Shown piece by piece: positions 38,911-49,017 of a stretch of DNA of 64,000 bases (its first letter is position 1; every line of letters begins with the position of its first letter). A program made the position numbers and the translations under genes. The DNA is from an uncultured bacterium (GTDB lineage: Bacteria > Actinomycetota > Actinomycetes > S36-B12 > CAIKAW01): contig CAIKAW010000046.1 of NCBI GenBank assembly GCA_903825575.1, positions 1 through 64,000 on the forward strand, read 5' to 3'. The notes under the pieces are model-generated. The model saw only the letters and a program-made list of their open reading frames with translations. It made no database searches and was not told the DNA's origin.

Positions 38911-41729
38911 CGCTGCTCAAAGAACAAGATTTCGGCACTCCAGCAGTCGCTAGCGACCGCGAAGTCACTGTCAACATTGACGGGCACGATGTAACCGTGC
39001 CCGAAGGCACCTCGATCATGCGTGCGGCCGGTCTAGCTGGCTGTGAGGTTCCCAAGCTGTGCGCCACGGACAGCCTGAAGGCATTTGGGTCATGCCGACT
39101 TTGCGTGGTCGAAGTCGAAGGGCGCAAGGGAACCCCAGCATCGTGCACGACCCCAGTCGCCGATGGCATGGTCGTTAACACTCAGAGCGAGAAGGTCGCC
39201 AAGCTTCGTCGAGGCGTGATGGAGCTCTACATCTCCGATCACCCGCTCGATTGTCTGACTTGCCCGGCAAACGGGGATTGCGAGCTGCAGGACATGGCTG
39301 GGGTTGTTGGGCTCCGCGATGTTCGTTACGGCTATTCGGGTGAGAACCACTTCGATGAGCCCAAGGATGAAAGCAACCCTTACTTCACCTTCGATCCGAC
39401 TAAGTGCATCTCCTGCTCGCGCTGTGTTCGGGCGTGCGATGAGGTTCAGGGCACTTTCGCGCTGACGATTGCTGGCCGCGGGTTCGACTCTAAGGTCACC
39501 GCAGGCGCTGGCGAATCGTTCTTGGAGAGCGAGTGCGTGTCGTGCGGTGCTTGCGTCCAGGCTTGCCCGACGTCAACGTTGCAAGAGAAGTCGGTCATAG
39601 AGATCGGCATGCCACGTCGCACTGTCCTGACCACTTGCGCCTACTGCGGTGTCGGCTGCACGTTCAAGGCAGAGCTAGCCGGCGACCAAGTTGTGCGGAT
39701 GGTCCCGTACAAGGACGGTGGCGCCAACGAGGGTCACTCATGTGTAAAGGGCCGCTTTGCTTGGGGCTACGCGACCCACAAGGACCGCATCACCACGCCG
39801 TTGCTGCGTGAGTCGATCACCGACCCTTGGCGCGAGGCGACGTGGGAAGAGGCCATCGAGTTCTCGGCTCGCCGGCTTAAGGAAATCCAAGCTAAGTACG
39901 GTGTTGATTCAATCGGTGGGATTACTTCCTCGCGGTGTACGAACGAAGAGGTCTTCGTTGTGCAGAAGATGATCAGGACTGCCTTCGGCAACAACAACGT
40001 CGACACGTGCGCCCGGGTATGCCATTCCCCAACTGGCTACGGGCTGAGTCAGACGTTCGGAACTTCGGCCGGCACGCAGGACTTCGTTTCAGTTGAGTCA
40101 TCGGACGTGATCCTGCTGATCGGCGCCAACCCGACTGCAGCGCACCCGGTGTTTGCCTCGCGGATGAAGCAGCGGCTGCGCCAAGGCGCAAAGTTGATTG
40201 TTATCGACCCACGCCGCATCGACTTGGTCCGTTCGCCTCACGTTCAGGCATCCCACCACCTGCAATTGCAGCCGGGCACAAACGTGGCCGTTGTCAATGC
40301 CCTGGCTCACGTTGTGGTTACTGAAGATCTGGTAGATCACAAATACGTCGCCGAGCGTTGCGATCCAGCTGATTTTGCGATGTGGGCTGAATTCATTTCA
40401 CGTCCTGAGAACTCGCCCGAACAGTTGGAGGCCGCCACTGGCGTTCCGGCGGCCGAGGTACGGGCGGCGGCTCGGCTATTCGCGACCGGAGGCAATGGCG
40501 CCATCTACTACGGCTTGGGCGTCACCGAGCACAGCCAGGGTTCCACCATGGTCATGGGAATGGCGAATCTGGCGATGGCAACCGGCAACATTGGCCGGGT
40601 CGGCGTTGGGGTGAATCCGCTGCGCGGCCAGAACAATGTGCAAGGAGCCTGCGACATGGGCTCGTTCCCGCACGAGCTCCCGGGTTACCGCCACGTTTCG
40701 GACGACGCGGTTCGCGAGACCTTCGAGTCGATCTGGGGTCGCGAGCTGGTTTCTGAGCCAGGCCTGCGAATTCCGAACATGTTCGATGCGGCCGTAGCAG
40801 GTCGCTTCAAGGGGATGTTCGTCCAAGGCGAGGACATCGCCCAGTCCGACCCGAACACCAGTCACGTCCAGGCTGCCCTGGGGAGCCTCGAGCTTCTGAT
40901 CGTGCAGGACCTGTTCATCAACGAGACTGCTGCGTTTGCCCACGTCTTCCTGCCTGGCACTTCCTTCCTTGAAAAGGATGGAACATTCACCAACGCCGAG
41001 CGCCGCATCAACCGGGTGCGTCCGGTCATGTCGCCGCGAAACGGCAAGCAGGAGTGGCAAGTTGTTAGTGAGTTGGCAAGTGCGCTCGGCTACCCCATGC
41101 ACTACGACCAGTCCAGCCAGATCATGGACGAAATCGCAGCCTTGACGCCGACTTTCGCTGGTGTCTCGTTCAAGTTGCTCGACGAACTTGGCAGTGTGCA
41201 GTGGCCTTGCAATGCCGCCGCGCCCGAAGGGACGCCGATCATGCACGTAAACAAGTTTGTGCGCGGGCTGGGCCGCTTCATTCCGACGCCGTATGTCCCC
41301 ACTGATGAACGAGCCAACCGCAAGTTCCCGCTGATCTTGACAACTGGGCGGATTCTTTCGCAGTACAACGTCGGAGCGCAGACTCGTCGGACGGCAAATG
41401 TGGTCTGGCACTCGGAGGACTTGCTCGAGTTGCACCCACACGACGCCGAGGAGCGTGGCATCGCCGACGGCGCCTGGGTGAACATTGCCTCTCGGGCCGG
41501 GGAAACGGCGATGCGGGCTCGGGTAACGGACCGCCTGCCAGTTGGCGTTGTTTACACCACGTTCCACCACCCAATCAGTGGCGCGAACGTTGTCACTACC
41601 GACAACTCGGACTGGGCAACCAACTGCCCTGAGTACAAGGTGACCGCGGTCCAGGTCCGACCAGTGACTGCGCCTGCAGACGTGGCCGCGGCCCTTTCCT
41701 CCGAACCTGTATCCGCTGGGATTGGCTGA
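38907..41729 (+). CDS. fdsA: Formate dehydrogenase alpha subunit, Mo/W-bis-MGD, Cys-dependent
   Basis: N-terminal 2Fe-2S/NuoG-like Fe-S domains, CAYCGVGC, DTCARVCHSPT with a TGC codon at the Mo-ligand position (40020-40022). Confidence 0.95.
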   Translation: MTLLKEQDFGTPAVASDREVTVNIDGHDVTVPEGTSIMRAAGLAGCEVPKLCATDSLKAFGSCRLCVVEVEGRKGTPASCTTPVADGMVVNTQSEKVAKLRRGVMELYISDHPLDCLTCPANGDCELQDMAGVVGLRDVRYGYSGENHFDEPKDESNPYFTFDPTKCISCSRCVRACDEVQGTFALTIAGRGFDSKVTAGAGESFLESECVSCGACVQACPTSTLQEKSVIEIGMPRRTVLTTCAYCGVGCTFKAELAGDQVVRMVPYKDGGANEGHSCVKGRFAWGYATHKDRITTPLLRESITDPWREATWEEAIEFSARRLKEIQAKYGVDSIGGITSSRCTNEEVFVVQKMIRTAFGNNNVDTCARVCHSPTGYGLSQTFGTSAGTQDFVSVESSDVILLIGANPTAAHPVFASRMKQRLRQGAKLIVIDPRRIDLVRSPHVQASHHLQLQPGTNVAVVNALAHVVVTEDLVDHKYVAERCDPADFAMWAEFISRPENSPEQLEAATGVPAAEVRAAARLFATGGNGAIYYGLGVTEHSQGSTMVMGMANLAMATGNIGRVGVGVNPLRGQNNVQGACDMGSFPHELPGYRHVSDDAVRETFESIWGRELVSEPGLRIPNMFDAAVAGRFKGMFVQGEDIAQSDPNTSHVQAALGSLELLIVQDLFINETAAFAHVFLPGTSFLEKDGTFTNAERRINRVRPVMSPRNGKQEWQVVSELASALGYPMHYDQSSQIMDEIAALTPTFAGVSFKLLDELGSVQWPCNAAAPEGTPIMHVNKFVRGLGRFIPTPYVPTDERANRKFPLILTTGRILSQYNVGAQTRRTANVVWHSEDLLELHPHDAEERGIADGAWVNIASRAGETAMRARVTDRLPVGVVYTTFHHPISGANVVTTDNSDWATNCPEYKVTAVQVRPVTAPADVAAALSSEPVSAGIG

Positions 41730-41731
41730 CG

Positions 41732-41935
41732 ATGTCGGATACCCAGGCCTTAGTTCGCATGCTGAACCAGATCGCGGCCAATCATTCGTACCTTGACGCT
41801 GCTGGTGCTGCGCAGGCGACGGCCGCGCACGTCGTTCGGTTCTGGACCCCGCAGATGAGAGCCGACCTTCAGGCTGACTCGCGTGAGGGGCTCTCGCCGA
41901 TCGCTGCTGTGGCAGCGGATCTGCTGGCTAACTGA
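41732..41935 (+). CDS. fdsD: Formate dehydrogenase delta subunit
   Basis: MSDTQALVRMLNQIAANHSYLDAAGAAQATAAHVVRFWTPQMRADL; directly after fdsA. Confidence 0.85.
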   Translation: MSDTQALVRMLNQIAANHSYLDAAGAAQATAAHVVRFWTPQMRADLQADSREGLSPIAAVAADLLAN

Positions 41936-41937
41936 TC

Positions 41938-43128
41938 ATGTCGATCCCACCACTGGTGGCTCCGGCAGAGCAGTTGACCGTCGACGAAGTACACCGCTAT
42001 AGCCGTCACCTCATCATTCCTGAGATTGCGATGGACGGGCAGAAGCGACTGAAGGCTGCCAGAGTGCTATGCGTCGGAGCCGGTGGTCTTGGCTCGCCGG
42101 CCTTGATGTATCTGGCCGCGGCCGGCGTTGGGACCTTGGGCATCGTTGAATTCGATGTGGTCGACGAATCAAACCTGCAACGTCAGATCATTCACGGCCA
42201 GTCCGATATCGGGCGCAGCAAGGCCGTCTCGGCGCGCGACCGGGTTCAAGGCATCAACCCGCACGTGAACGTTGTTCTGCACGAAACCAGGCTTGATGTC
42301 GACAACGTCATGGAGTTGTTCACTCAGTACGACCTAGTTGTCGATGGCACCGATAACTTTGCAACTCGGTATCTCATAAACGATGCGTGCGTCCTATTGG
42401 GCAAGCCACAGGTATGGGGTTCGATCTACCGATTCGATGGCCAGGCCAGCGTCTTCTGGTCTGTACATGGCCCCTGCTATCGCTGTCTTTACCCGGAACC
42501 GCCACCGCCAGGAATGGTGCCGTCCTGCGCTGAGGGTGGCGTGCTCGGGGTGCTTTGTGCATCCATCGGCTCAATCCAGGCCACCGAAACTATCAAGTTG
42601 ATCACTGGGATTGGCGACTCGCTCATTGGGCGATTGATGGTTTACGACGCACTCGAGATGAGTTACCGCACTGTCCAAATCCGTAAGGACCCTGCCTGCG
42701 CCATCTGCGGTCAGACCCCAACGGTGACCGCACTGATGGATTACGAAACCTTCTGTGGCGCAGCTTCCGAAGCAGCCACCGAAGCCGCAGTCGGCGCCAC
42801 GATCACTGTCGCCATGTTGCGCGACATGCTTTCGGCGCGTGAACGCGGCGAGACCGACTTCGTGCTTATTGACGTCCGGGAGCCGGCTGAGCGCGCCATC
42901 GTCGAGATTCCTGGCTCGGTATTGATCCCCAAGGGTGAATTTCTAAGCGGCGCCGCACTAGAGCAACTGCCCCAGGACAAACAAATCGTGCTCTATTGCA
43001 AGGTTGGTGGTCGCTCGGCCGAAGTGTTGGCCATCGTCAAGGGAGCGGGTATGGCCGACGCAGTTCACGTTGGTGGCGGAGTAGTCGCGTGGGTCAACGA
43101 GATTGAGCCGCACAAGCCGAACTACTAA
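41938..43128 (+). CDS. MoeZ/MoeBR-like ThiF adenylyltransferase-rhodanese fusion
   Basis: RYSRHLIIPEIAMDGQKRLKAARVLCVGAGGLGSPALMYLAAAGVGTLGIVEFDVVDESNLQRQIIHG; C-terminal rhodanese with IVLYCKVGGRSAEV. Confidence 0.93.
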   Translation: MSIPPLVAPAEQLTVDEVHRYSRHLIIPEIAMDGQKRLKAARVLCVGAGGLGSPALMYLAAAGVGTLGIVEFDVVDESNLQRQIIHGQSDIGRSKAVSARDRVQGINPHVNVVLHETRLDVDNVMELFTQYDLVVDGTDNFATRYLINDACVLLGKPQVWGSIYRFDGQASVFWSVHGPCYRCLYPEPPPPGMVPSCAEGGVLGVLCASIGSIQATETIKLITGIGDSLIGRLMVYDALEMSYRTVQIRKDPACAICGQTPTVTALMDYETFCGAASEAATEAAVGATITVAMLRDMLSARERGETDFVLIDVREPAERAIVEIPGSVLIPKGEFLSGAALEQLPQDKQIVLYCKVGGRSAEVLAIVKGAGMADAVHVGGGVVAWVNEIEPHKPNY

Positions 43129-43177
43129 ACCAGTCTTAACAAGCGCGTCGAGCAGTGGACGTTGCGATAGTAGCGGG

Positions 43178-45541
43178 CTAGAGCGCTTGTTTTCGTTGTA
43201 GCCAGTGGAAGGCAAACCAACCGGGAATTGTCGGCACCCAGAATGTGACGAGCCGAAATAGCAGCGTGGCTGAAATTGCAACTGCCGATGGGATCCCCGC
43301 GGCCACCAGACCAGCCGCGAGGGCGGCCTCCACCGCTCCGAGACCACCGGGCGTTGGCGCTACTTGGCCCAAAGTCGAACCGGCCAGATAGACGAACGCC
43401 ACCGCGGCGAAGGAAACCTTCCCGCCAAAGGCTAGGACGCTAGCCCCAAGGCAGGCTGCATAAGTCAAGTTCAACAACACGATTCCGCTGACACCGGCGG
43501 CCAGTTTGGTTGGTTGCTGGGCCAGGTTTGCCAGCCGAGGTACTACTTGGGCAAAGATCGGGCGGATTCGATCCAAGGTCCAACGGCGCACGGTTGGCAG
43601 CGAGATCAGCAGGATGAGCAGGCAGACCAGGACGATCCCGATGCCGATTGCTAGGCGGGGGGTATGGAAGTGCAGGTCCTTTGACGTTCCTGCTGCAAAG
43701 CCGAACCCGAGCAGCAACAGAATGTGCACGATGAACGCGACGGCTTGGGTGACCCCGACACTGGCGGCAGCCACCGCCGGCTTTAGACCAGAGCGGCGCA
43801 GAAAACGCACATTCACAGCCACCGTGCCAAGGGTGGGAGGGGCAATTAGCGTGGCGAATGAGGCTGCCCATTGCGCCACAAACGTGCGCCACGGCGAAAG
43901 ATGATCCGGTACGAATCCCAGTAGTGACATGGCTGCGGCGGCGTAGGTAAGGATCGAAAGGCCCAGTGCTACGAATGCCCAATGCCAACTTGCCTGGTTG
44001 ATCAGGGAGACAACATTGACTCGACCCAACTGAGTTAGTAGCAAGTACGCGGCGACGGATCCACCAACGATTGCGAGCAATGTTCGCCGCGACATTCGTT
44101 CGAGTTGGATGCTTTCGATCTGCCCGTCCGGTGTTAGCGGGAGTAGCAAGTCGCGCAGTTCAGTCAAAACACTGCGACGTCGACGCAGGGCCCGTCTGGT
44201 GCCAGGGGAGAGCGCGACGCGTTGCAGCGCCGGAAGGCAGCGGATCATCCGCTCCGTGCCCATCACGCGTAAGGCCGACGCAACGGCTCGCTCGGAGTCA
44301 GTGAGCAACGCCAAGGTGCAGAGCAATTCGGCGACATCGATCCGTTCCATGATGTCGCTGGCGGCGATCGATCCAGTCGCTCCATCTAGCAGCCACACCG
44401 AGCCGTCGCGCGTTCGGATCAGGTTGTCTGCCTGAAGTTGACGGTGCGCAATGTGATGTTCGTGCAGAATGCGTACGGCCCGCCAAGCGCCATCTAGATC
44501 GGTATCAGCCACCGAATTTAGTTCTGGAAAACGGATTCCGTCGAGTCTCTCATGCGCAAGGAGCGCTGAATCTGGACCAATTTCGCTGACTGCTAACAGG
44601 CGTGGTGCCGGAGCTCCAGCGGCTTGTGTCGCGTAGGAGAGCAGTGCGGTGCGTTCGAGAGTCCGACGTAGCGAGAACGCGTCGAGCCCGATGACAGCGC
44701 GCAGGCGAGCCATGCGCCAAAGAGTGTTAGCGATGCCGGCGCCCTCAAGATCTCGGTCGAGCACTCGCACTTCGAGGGCGATGCCGTTTGCGCCAGTTGC
44801 GACATAGGCCCGGCCGCGTTCGGTCTCGCGCGCGGCTCGCAGCACTGTTACGGGGTACCCCGCGCGTTCCAGGGCGGCCGCAATTTCGTGCCCGGAGGGA
44901 CGAGTTGTCGGCGTCCCTAGTGCGTAACGAACACCCAGCCCGACACCCCAACCTGCCAGCAGTGAAAGCGTCAGTGCGGCCACCGTGGTACCGCCATTAA
45001 CGACGGACCCTATGAAAAGGCCGCCGACTACCAGCACCCCGAAGGTGCTCCAACGTGGGCGGTCGAGCAGCCTGGCAACTGTGATGAATGCCAGCAGGCC
45101 CGCGAGCAAGGCATCAAGGGGATGCCCGGTTCGCGTAATGGAACCCGTCAGGGCCTCCAAAAGAGCTGGGGCGCCAAACTTGAGAATCAGACTGGAGCCA
45201 GCTGAAACGGCCAACACCACGACTACCAATGCGAGCACCGCCTCAAGCAACTGGCGACTGCGGCGGCGTAGAAGCAGATCCACGGCCGTGGAAACCGGCA
45301 GCAGCAGCACGCCTAGCACCGAGACTGCGTTCACCAGCAGCACCAGGATCGCAGGTAGGCCGCGGGCCCCCGTGGTGACGTCGTGCTGGATTCCGCTCGT
45401 GGTGCTGGAGGCGAAGTAGGCCAGCGTCAGGATGATTCCGATAAGCACCAACGACACAACCACGCGTAGCAAATCCGTGGGACGGCGAACCCGAGGCGGG
45501 ATCACCCCGTCCTCGATCACCAGCGTGGAGTGTTCCGGCAC
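43178..45541 (-). CDS. Flippase-like (LPG synthase TM, UPF0104) protein with N-terminal membrane segment and kinase-like domain
   Basis: Many TM helices; C-terminal lysylphosphatidylglycerol synthase TM-type region (TPGGLGAVEAALAAGLVAAG); central kinase-like stretch ILHEHHIAHRQLQADNLIRTRDGSVWLLDGATGSIA. Confidence 0.8.
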   Translation of the reverse strand: MPEHSTLVIEDGVIPPRVRRPTDLLRVVVSLVLIGIILTLAYFASSTTSGIQHDVTTGARGLPAILVLLVNAVSVLGVLLLPVSTAVDLLLRRRSRQLLEAVLALVVVVLAVSAGSSLILKFGAPALLEALTGSITRTGHPLDALLAGLLAFITVARLLDRPRWSTFGVLVVGGLFIGSVVNGGTTVAALTLSLLAGWGVGLGVRYALGTPTTRPSGHEIAAALERAGYPVTVLRAARETERGRAYVATGANGIALEVRVLDRDLEGAGIANTLWRMARLRAVIGLDAFSLRRTLERTALLSYATQAAGAPAPRLLAVSEIGPDSALLAHERLDGIRFPELNSVADTDLDGAWRAVRILHEHHIAHRQLQADNLIRTRDGSVWLLDGATGSIAASDIMERIDVAELLCTLALLTDSERAVASALRVMGTERMIRCLPALQRVALSPGTRRALRRRRSVLTELRDLLLPLTPDGQIESIQLERMSRRTLLAIVGGSVAAYLLLTQLGRVNVVSLINQASWHWAFVALGLSILTYAAAAMSLLGFVPDHLSPWRTFVAQWAASFATLIAPPTLGTVAVNVRFLRRSGLKPAVAAASVGVTQAVAFIVHILLLLGFGFAAGTSKDLHFHTPRLAIGIGIVLVCLLILLISLPTVRRWTLDRIRPIFAQVVPRLANLAQQPTKLAAGVSGIVLLNLTYAACLGASVLAFGGKVSFAAVAFVYLAGSTLGQVAPTPGGLGAVEAALAAGLVAAGIPSAVAISATLLFRLVTFWVPTIPGWFAFHWLQRKQAL

Positions 45542-45636
45542 CGCACGATCGTCGCATCCCTAGGTGTGGGCGCGCACCCGTACCCGCCGAAGGACCCGGA
45601 ATCGCCCCGTGCTGGCTGTCGGCGCCAACTGATCGA

Positions 45637-48600
45637 ATGGCAGAGTCAGCCGAGACCGAAAGGGGGTGGGCAGTGGCAGCCAGGCGTCCTGCGGCTCAAG
45701 TGCTCCTCGATCGAAGCACCCCGTCGATCGCGCCTGCACCAAGCCTTGATCCACAGCAGCGGCTAGTCACCGAGCATCGCGCTGGCGCCTTGCTGGTTCT
45801 GGCCGGCCCAGGCACCGGCAAGACCACAACTCTGGTCGAAGCCATGATCGCGCGGCTGTCGGGGCCCGTATCGCCCTTGCCTGCCACCGCTGTCTTAGGT
45901 CTGACCTTTGGTCGTCGAGCCGCCCTCGAGTGGCGAGATCGGGTGGCAGCTCGGATTCCGACCGGGCCAGTGCCCGACATTCAAACTTTCCACTCCTTCG
46001 CCTACTCGGTGGTGCGCCGCTTCGGAGCTCTAGATCTTTACGCGCCGCGGCCCCGGGTCGGTTCCAGCGCCGACCAGCTCACTCGGATCCGCGAAATGTT
46101 GGCGGACCCGGTTCGCAATCATGAGTGGGCAGGCGAATGGGCCCGGGCCATCCCGACTATCGGTTTTGCCACCGAGTTACAGGAACTGATCTCTCGCGCC
46201 CGTTCGTTAGGACTAGAGCCCAGGGACCTAATCGGGTTCGCTGGTGAACAGGAAAACCCGACCTGGCGCTCGGCAGGACTGTTTCTGGCCGAGTATCTCG
46301 ACGTTATCGACGCAGCCGGCGTCCTTGACTACGCCGAGTTGATCGAACGGGCTCGCGCTTTGTTGCGACGACCGGATGTCAGTGCCGAACTTCAAGGTCG
46401 CTATCGAGCCATCTTCGTTGACGAATACCAGGACACCGATGCTGCGGCCCAAGAACTGCTGCGCGATCTAGTTGGTGCGGGTACTTCGTTGGTAGTTGTA
46501 GGCGATCCGGACCAAAGCATCTACGCATTCCGCGGCGCGAATCGAAAAGGGTTGTTCGACTTCCGCCCGCGGTTTGCAGCTGGTTCATTGGGCGCCGGCG
46601 CATCGGCCGGTGGCTCGCCGGCTGGCGGTGGGGTACCAACCATTGTTTTAAGTCAGACCCGCCGGTTTGGTCCGGTGATCCGGGCCGGTGCCACTCGAGT
46701 GCTGCACAACAGCGTCATCCCGGGGCTTACGACTACTGAGGTGATCCAGCACCGCAATCCAGAATGTGCGGTTGGCGCCCCGGGTGCGATTGAGGTCTGC
46801 ACCTTCGATTCCGAGGGCGCCCAAGCGGCGTTCGTCGCCGATGCGTTACGTCGAGCCCACCTTGGCCCAGGTGCCGAGATCCCTTGGTCACAAATGGCGG
46901 TCCTAGTCCGCTCGGGCACTCGAAGCATCCCGACGCTGCGCCGAGCCCTTGGTCTGGCGGGGGTGCCAATCGAAGTGGCTGGCGACGAAATGCCGCTGCG
47001 CCAAGAAGCCGCCGTGGCCGCGTTGCTTGGCGCGGTTGAACTGAGTTTGCGCCCGCTAACTGCAACGGCCGATGAAGTCAAGGAACTGCTGGTCGGACCG
47101 CTAGGACAACTTGATCCAAGCGAACTTCGTTCCTTCGCTAGGGCGTTGCGAGTGCGCGCCCGCGAACTTGCTGGCCCGGGGGCGCCGATTCCTGGATCGG
47201 ACGAACTCGTACGCGAGGCATTCGTCGATCCGAGCGAAATCGCCACTATGTCTGGCGTGGGCGCTGACTGCGTGCGTCGGCTCCGAAAGGTGATTGACAA
47301 CACCGCAAGCGCGCAGACCGCGGGGCCCTACCAGGTGCTCTGGGAGTTGTGGTCGGGTACCGATTGGCCAGACCGACTTGAACGTGATTCGTTGGCCGGT
47401 GGGCCCCGGGGTCGGCGGGCTGATCGTGATCTGGATTCGGTGTGCGCACTTTTTGATCTAGCAGCCCGTGAGGATGAACGACTTGTTGGGCACAAGGGAG
47501 TTAGGTCATTCCTCTTTCAGGTAGCGGCTCAGGACATTCCGACCGAGCCAGGGACCGCTCCAACGGTTCGCGGGACGGGCGTGCGCCTGCTCACGGCACA
47601 CCGCGCCAAAGGGTTGGAGTGGACTCTGGTTGTCTGCTACGGCGTCCAGGATCGCGACTGGCCCGACCTGCGAGTGCACGGTTCGTTGTTGGCAGCCGAA
47701 AAGCTTGGGACCGAACAGTTAGCTGAGCAGCCAGCTCGCTCCGAACTACTGGCCGAAGAGCGTCGGCTCTTCTACGTCGGATGTACCCGGGCCCGCGAAC
47801 GCCTGCTCGTTACTGCCGTGGCCGGAGGTTCCGACGACGTCATCCCGTCGCGCTTCCTAACCGATCTTGCCGGCCCAGCTCCGGATGCAGGTCAGACGAG
47901 TACGGCCTATCCCGGTGTCACCCGTCGACACGAGTCGGGTCGGATCCCGCGACCGCTTTCAATGTCGGGGCTGGTCGCGGGACTGCGAACAGCCGCCACT
48001 AGCGGTTCACCGGCACTTCAGGGCGCTGCCGTCGAACGGCTGGCTCGCCTCGCCCTTGAAGTTGACTCGACGGGCGCGCCGGTCGTACCGGCGGCTGCGC
48101 CCGACAGTTGGTGGGGGGTGTTGGCCTTCACGGCGGCCACGACTCCGGTCCGACCTAGTGGCCCGGTCTCTTTGTCCGCCAGTCAGGTAACCGCGTATTT
48201 GGATTGTCCGTTGGCCTGGTTTCTGGGCCATGAGGCTGGCGGTCGGGTTGGGCGTAATTCCGCAATGGGGTTTGGCTCGGTGCTACATGCGGTAGTAGCG
48301 GCTGTTACCGATGGCGAGATTGCGGCCGATGCGAAGGTAATCGACAACCTGCTCGACAAATGGTGGGGCCAGCTTGGCTACGAAGCGAAGTGGCACGCGG
48401 CCGCCGAACGTCGGGCGGCCAGCGACGCAGTCGCCGCATTCTTGCGGTGGGACGCAAGCCATCAAACGCGTCCGGCGCTAGCAGCTGAAGCTTCGTTCGA
48501 GTTTGTCGTTGCAGTTCCGGGCGACGAGGTTCTTCTGCGCGGTTCCGTGGATCGCATCGAGCAACTCGGTGTTGATCAGGCGCACGTTGTTGACTTCAAG

Positions 48601-49017
48601 ACGGGAAAGAACCTTCCGACCAAGGTTGATACCGAAGCCAACATCCAGTTAGCCATCTACCAATTGGCCGTAGCCGAGGTCGCGATTGAGGCGACCCGCG
48701 AACGGGTCCCGCAACTTCAACCCGGTGGAGCCGAACTTGTCTTCCTTCGCGAGACAGACGCAGCCGGACTGCCTAAGAGTCGTTCGCAGACGCGGCTCCA
48801 AATCCCAACGGAAGAATCCGGCCCCGCCGATGTTGACGACTTGGCCGATCCGCCTCCAATCGCGTCACGGGCCGGCATTCTCGCGGCCCTCGCCGAAGTT
48901 GCTAACGGCATCCGAGTTGAAGCCTTCCCTGCCCGCCCCGAGACTTCGATGTGCGCTAACTGCGACGTCCGCCTGGCTTGTCCGGCCGTTGCCGCTGGTC
49001 AGGAAGTGCCGCTATGA
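45637..49017 (+). CDS. adnA: AdnA-like UvrD/Rep helicase with C-terminal RecB-like nuclease
   Basis: GPGTGKTTTLVEA, FVDEYQDTD, GDPDQSIYAFRGA, HVVDFKTGK..QLAIYQLAV, cysteines YLDCPLAWF...CANCDVRLAC. Confidence 0.85.
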   Translation: MAESAETERGWAVAARRPAAQVLLDRSTPSIAPAPSLDPQQRLVTEHRAGALLVLAGPGTGKTTTLVEAMIARLSGPVSPLPATAVLGLTFGRRAALEWRDRVAARIPTGPVPDIQTFHSFAYSVVRRFGALDLYAPRPRVGSSADQLTRIREMLADPVRNHEWAGEWARAIPTIGFATELQELISRARSLGLEPRDLIGFAGEQENPTWRSAGLFLAEYLDVIDAAGVLDYAELIERARALLRRPDVSAELQGRYRAIFVDEYQDTDAAAQELLRDLVGAGTSLVVVGDPDQSIYAFRGANRKGLFDFRPRFAAGSLGAGASAGGSPAGGGVPTIVLSQTRRFGPVIRAGATRVLHNSVIPGLTTTEVIQHRNPECAVGAPGAIEVCTFDSEGAQAAFVADALRRAHLGPGAEIPWSQMAVLVRSGTRSIPTLRRALGLAGVPIEVAGDEMPLRQEAAVAALLGAVELSLRPLTATADEVKELLVGPLGQLDPSELRSFARALRVRARELAGPGAPIPGSDELVREAFVDPSEIATMSGVGADCVRRLRKVIDNTASAQTAGPYQVLWELWSGTDWPDRLERDSLAGGPRGRRADRDLDSVCALFDLAAREDERLVGHKGVRSFLFQVAAQDIPTEPGTAPTVRGTGVRLLTAHRAKGLEWTLVVCYGVQDRDWPDLRVHGSLLAAEKLGTEQLAEQPARSELLAEERRLFYVGCTRARERLLVTAVAGGSDDVIPSRFLTDLAGPAPDAGQTSTAYPGVTRRHESGRIPRPLSMSGLVAGLRTAATSGSPALQGAAVERLARLALEVDSTGAPVVPAAAPDSWWGVLAFTAATTPVRPSGPVSLSASQVTAYLDCPLAWFLGHEAGGRVGRNSAMGFGSVLHAVVAAVTDGEIAADAKVIDNLLDKWWGQLGYEAKWHAAAERRAASDAVAAFLRWDASHQTRPALAAEASFEFVVAVPGDEVLLRGSVDRIEQLGVDQAHVVDFKTGKNLPTKVDTEANIQLAIYQLAVAEVAIEATRERVPQLQPGGAELVFLRETDAAGLPKSRSQTRLQIPTEESGPADVDDLADPPPIASRAGILAALAEVANGIRVEAFPARPETSMCANCDVRLACPAVAAGQEVPL

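Noticed and set aside
40008-40022. Possible selenocysteine formate dehydrogenase
   Set aside because: The Mo-ligand position is TGC (Cys) in DTCARVCHSP, not TGA.
40476-41570. 364-aa minus-strand ORF
   Set aside because: Fully antisense inside fdsA, which has strong family motifs; a typical high-GC shadow ORF.
43136-43193. AACAAGCGC ... GCGCTTGTT terminator between moeZ-like and flippase genes
   Set aside because: Arms pair perfectly, but the loop is over 30 nt; too weak to call a terminator without transcript data.
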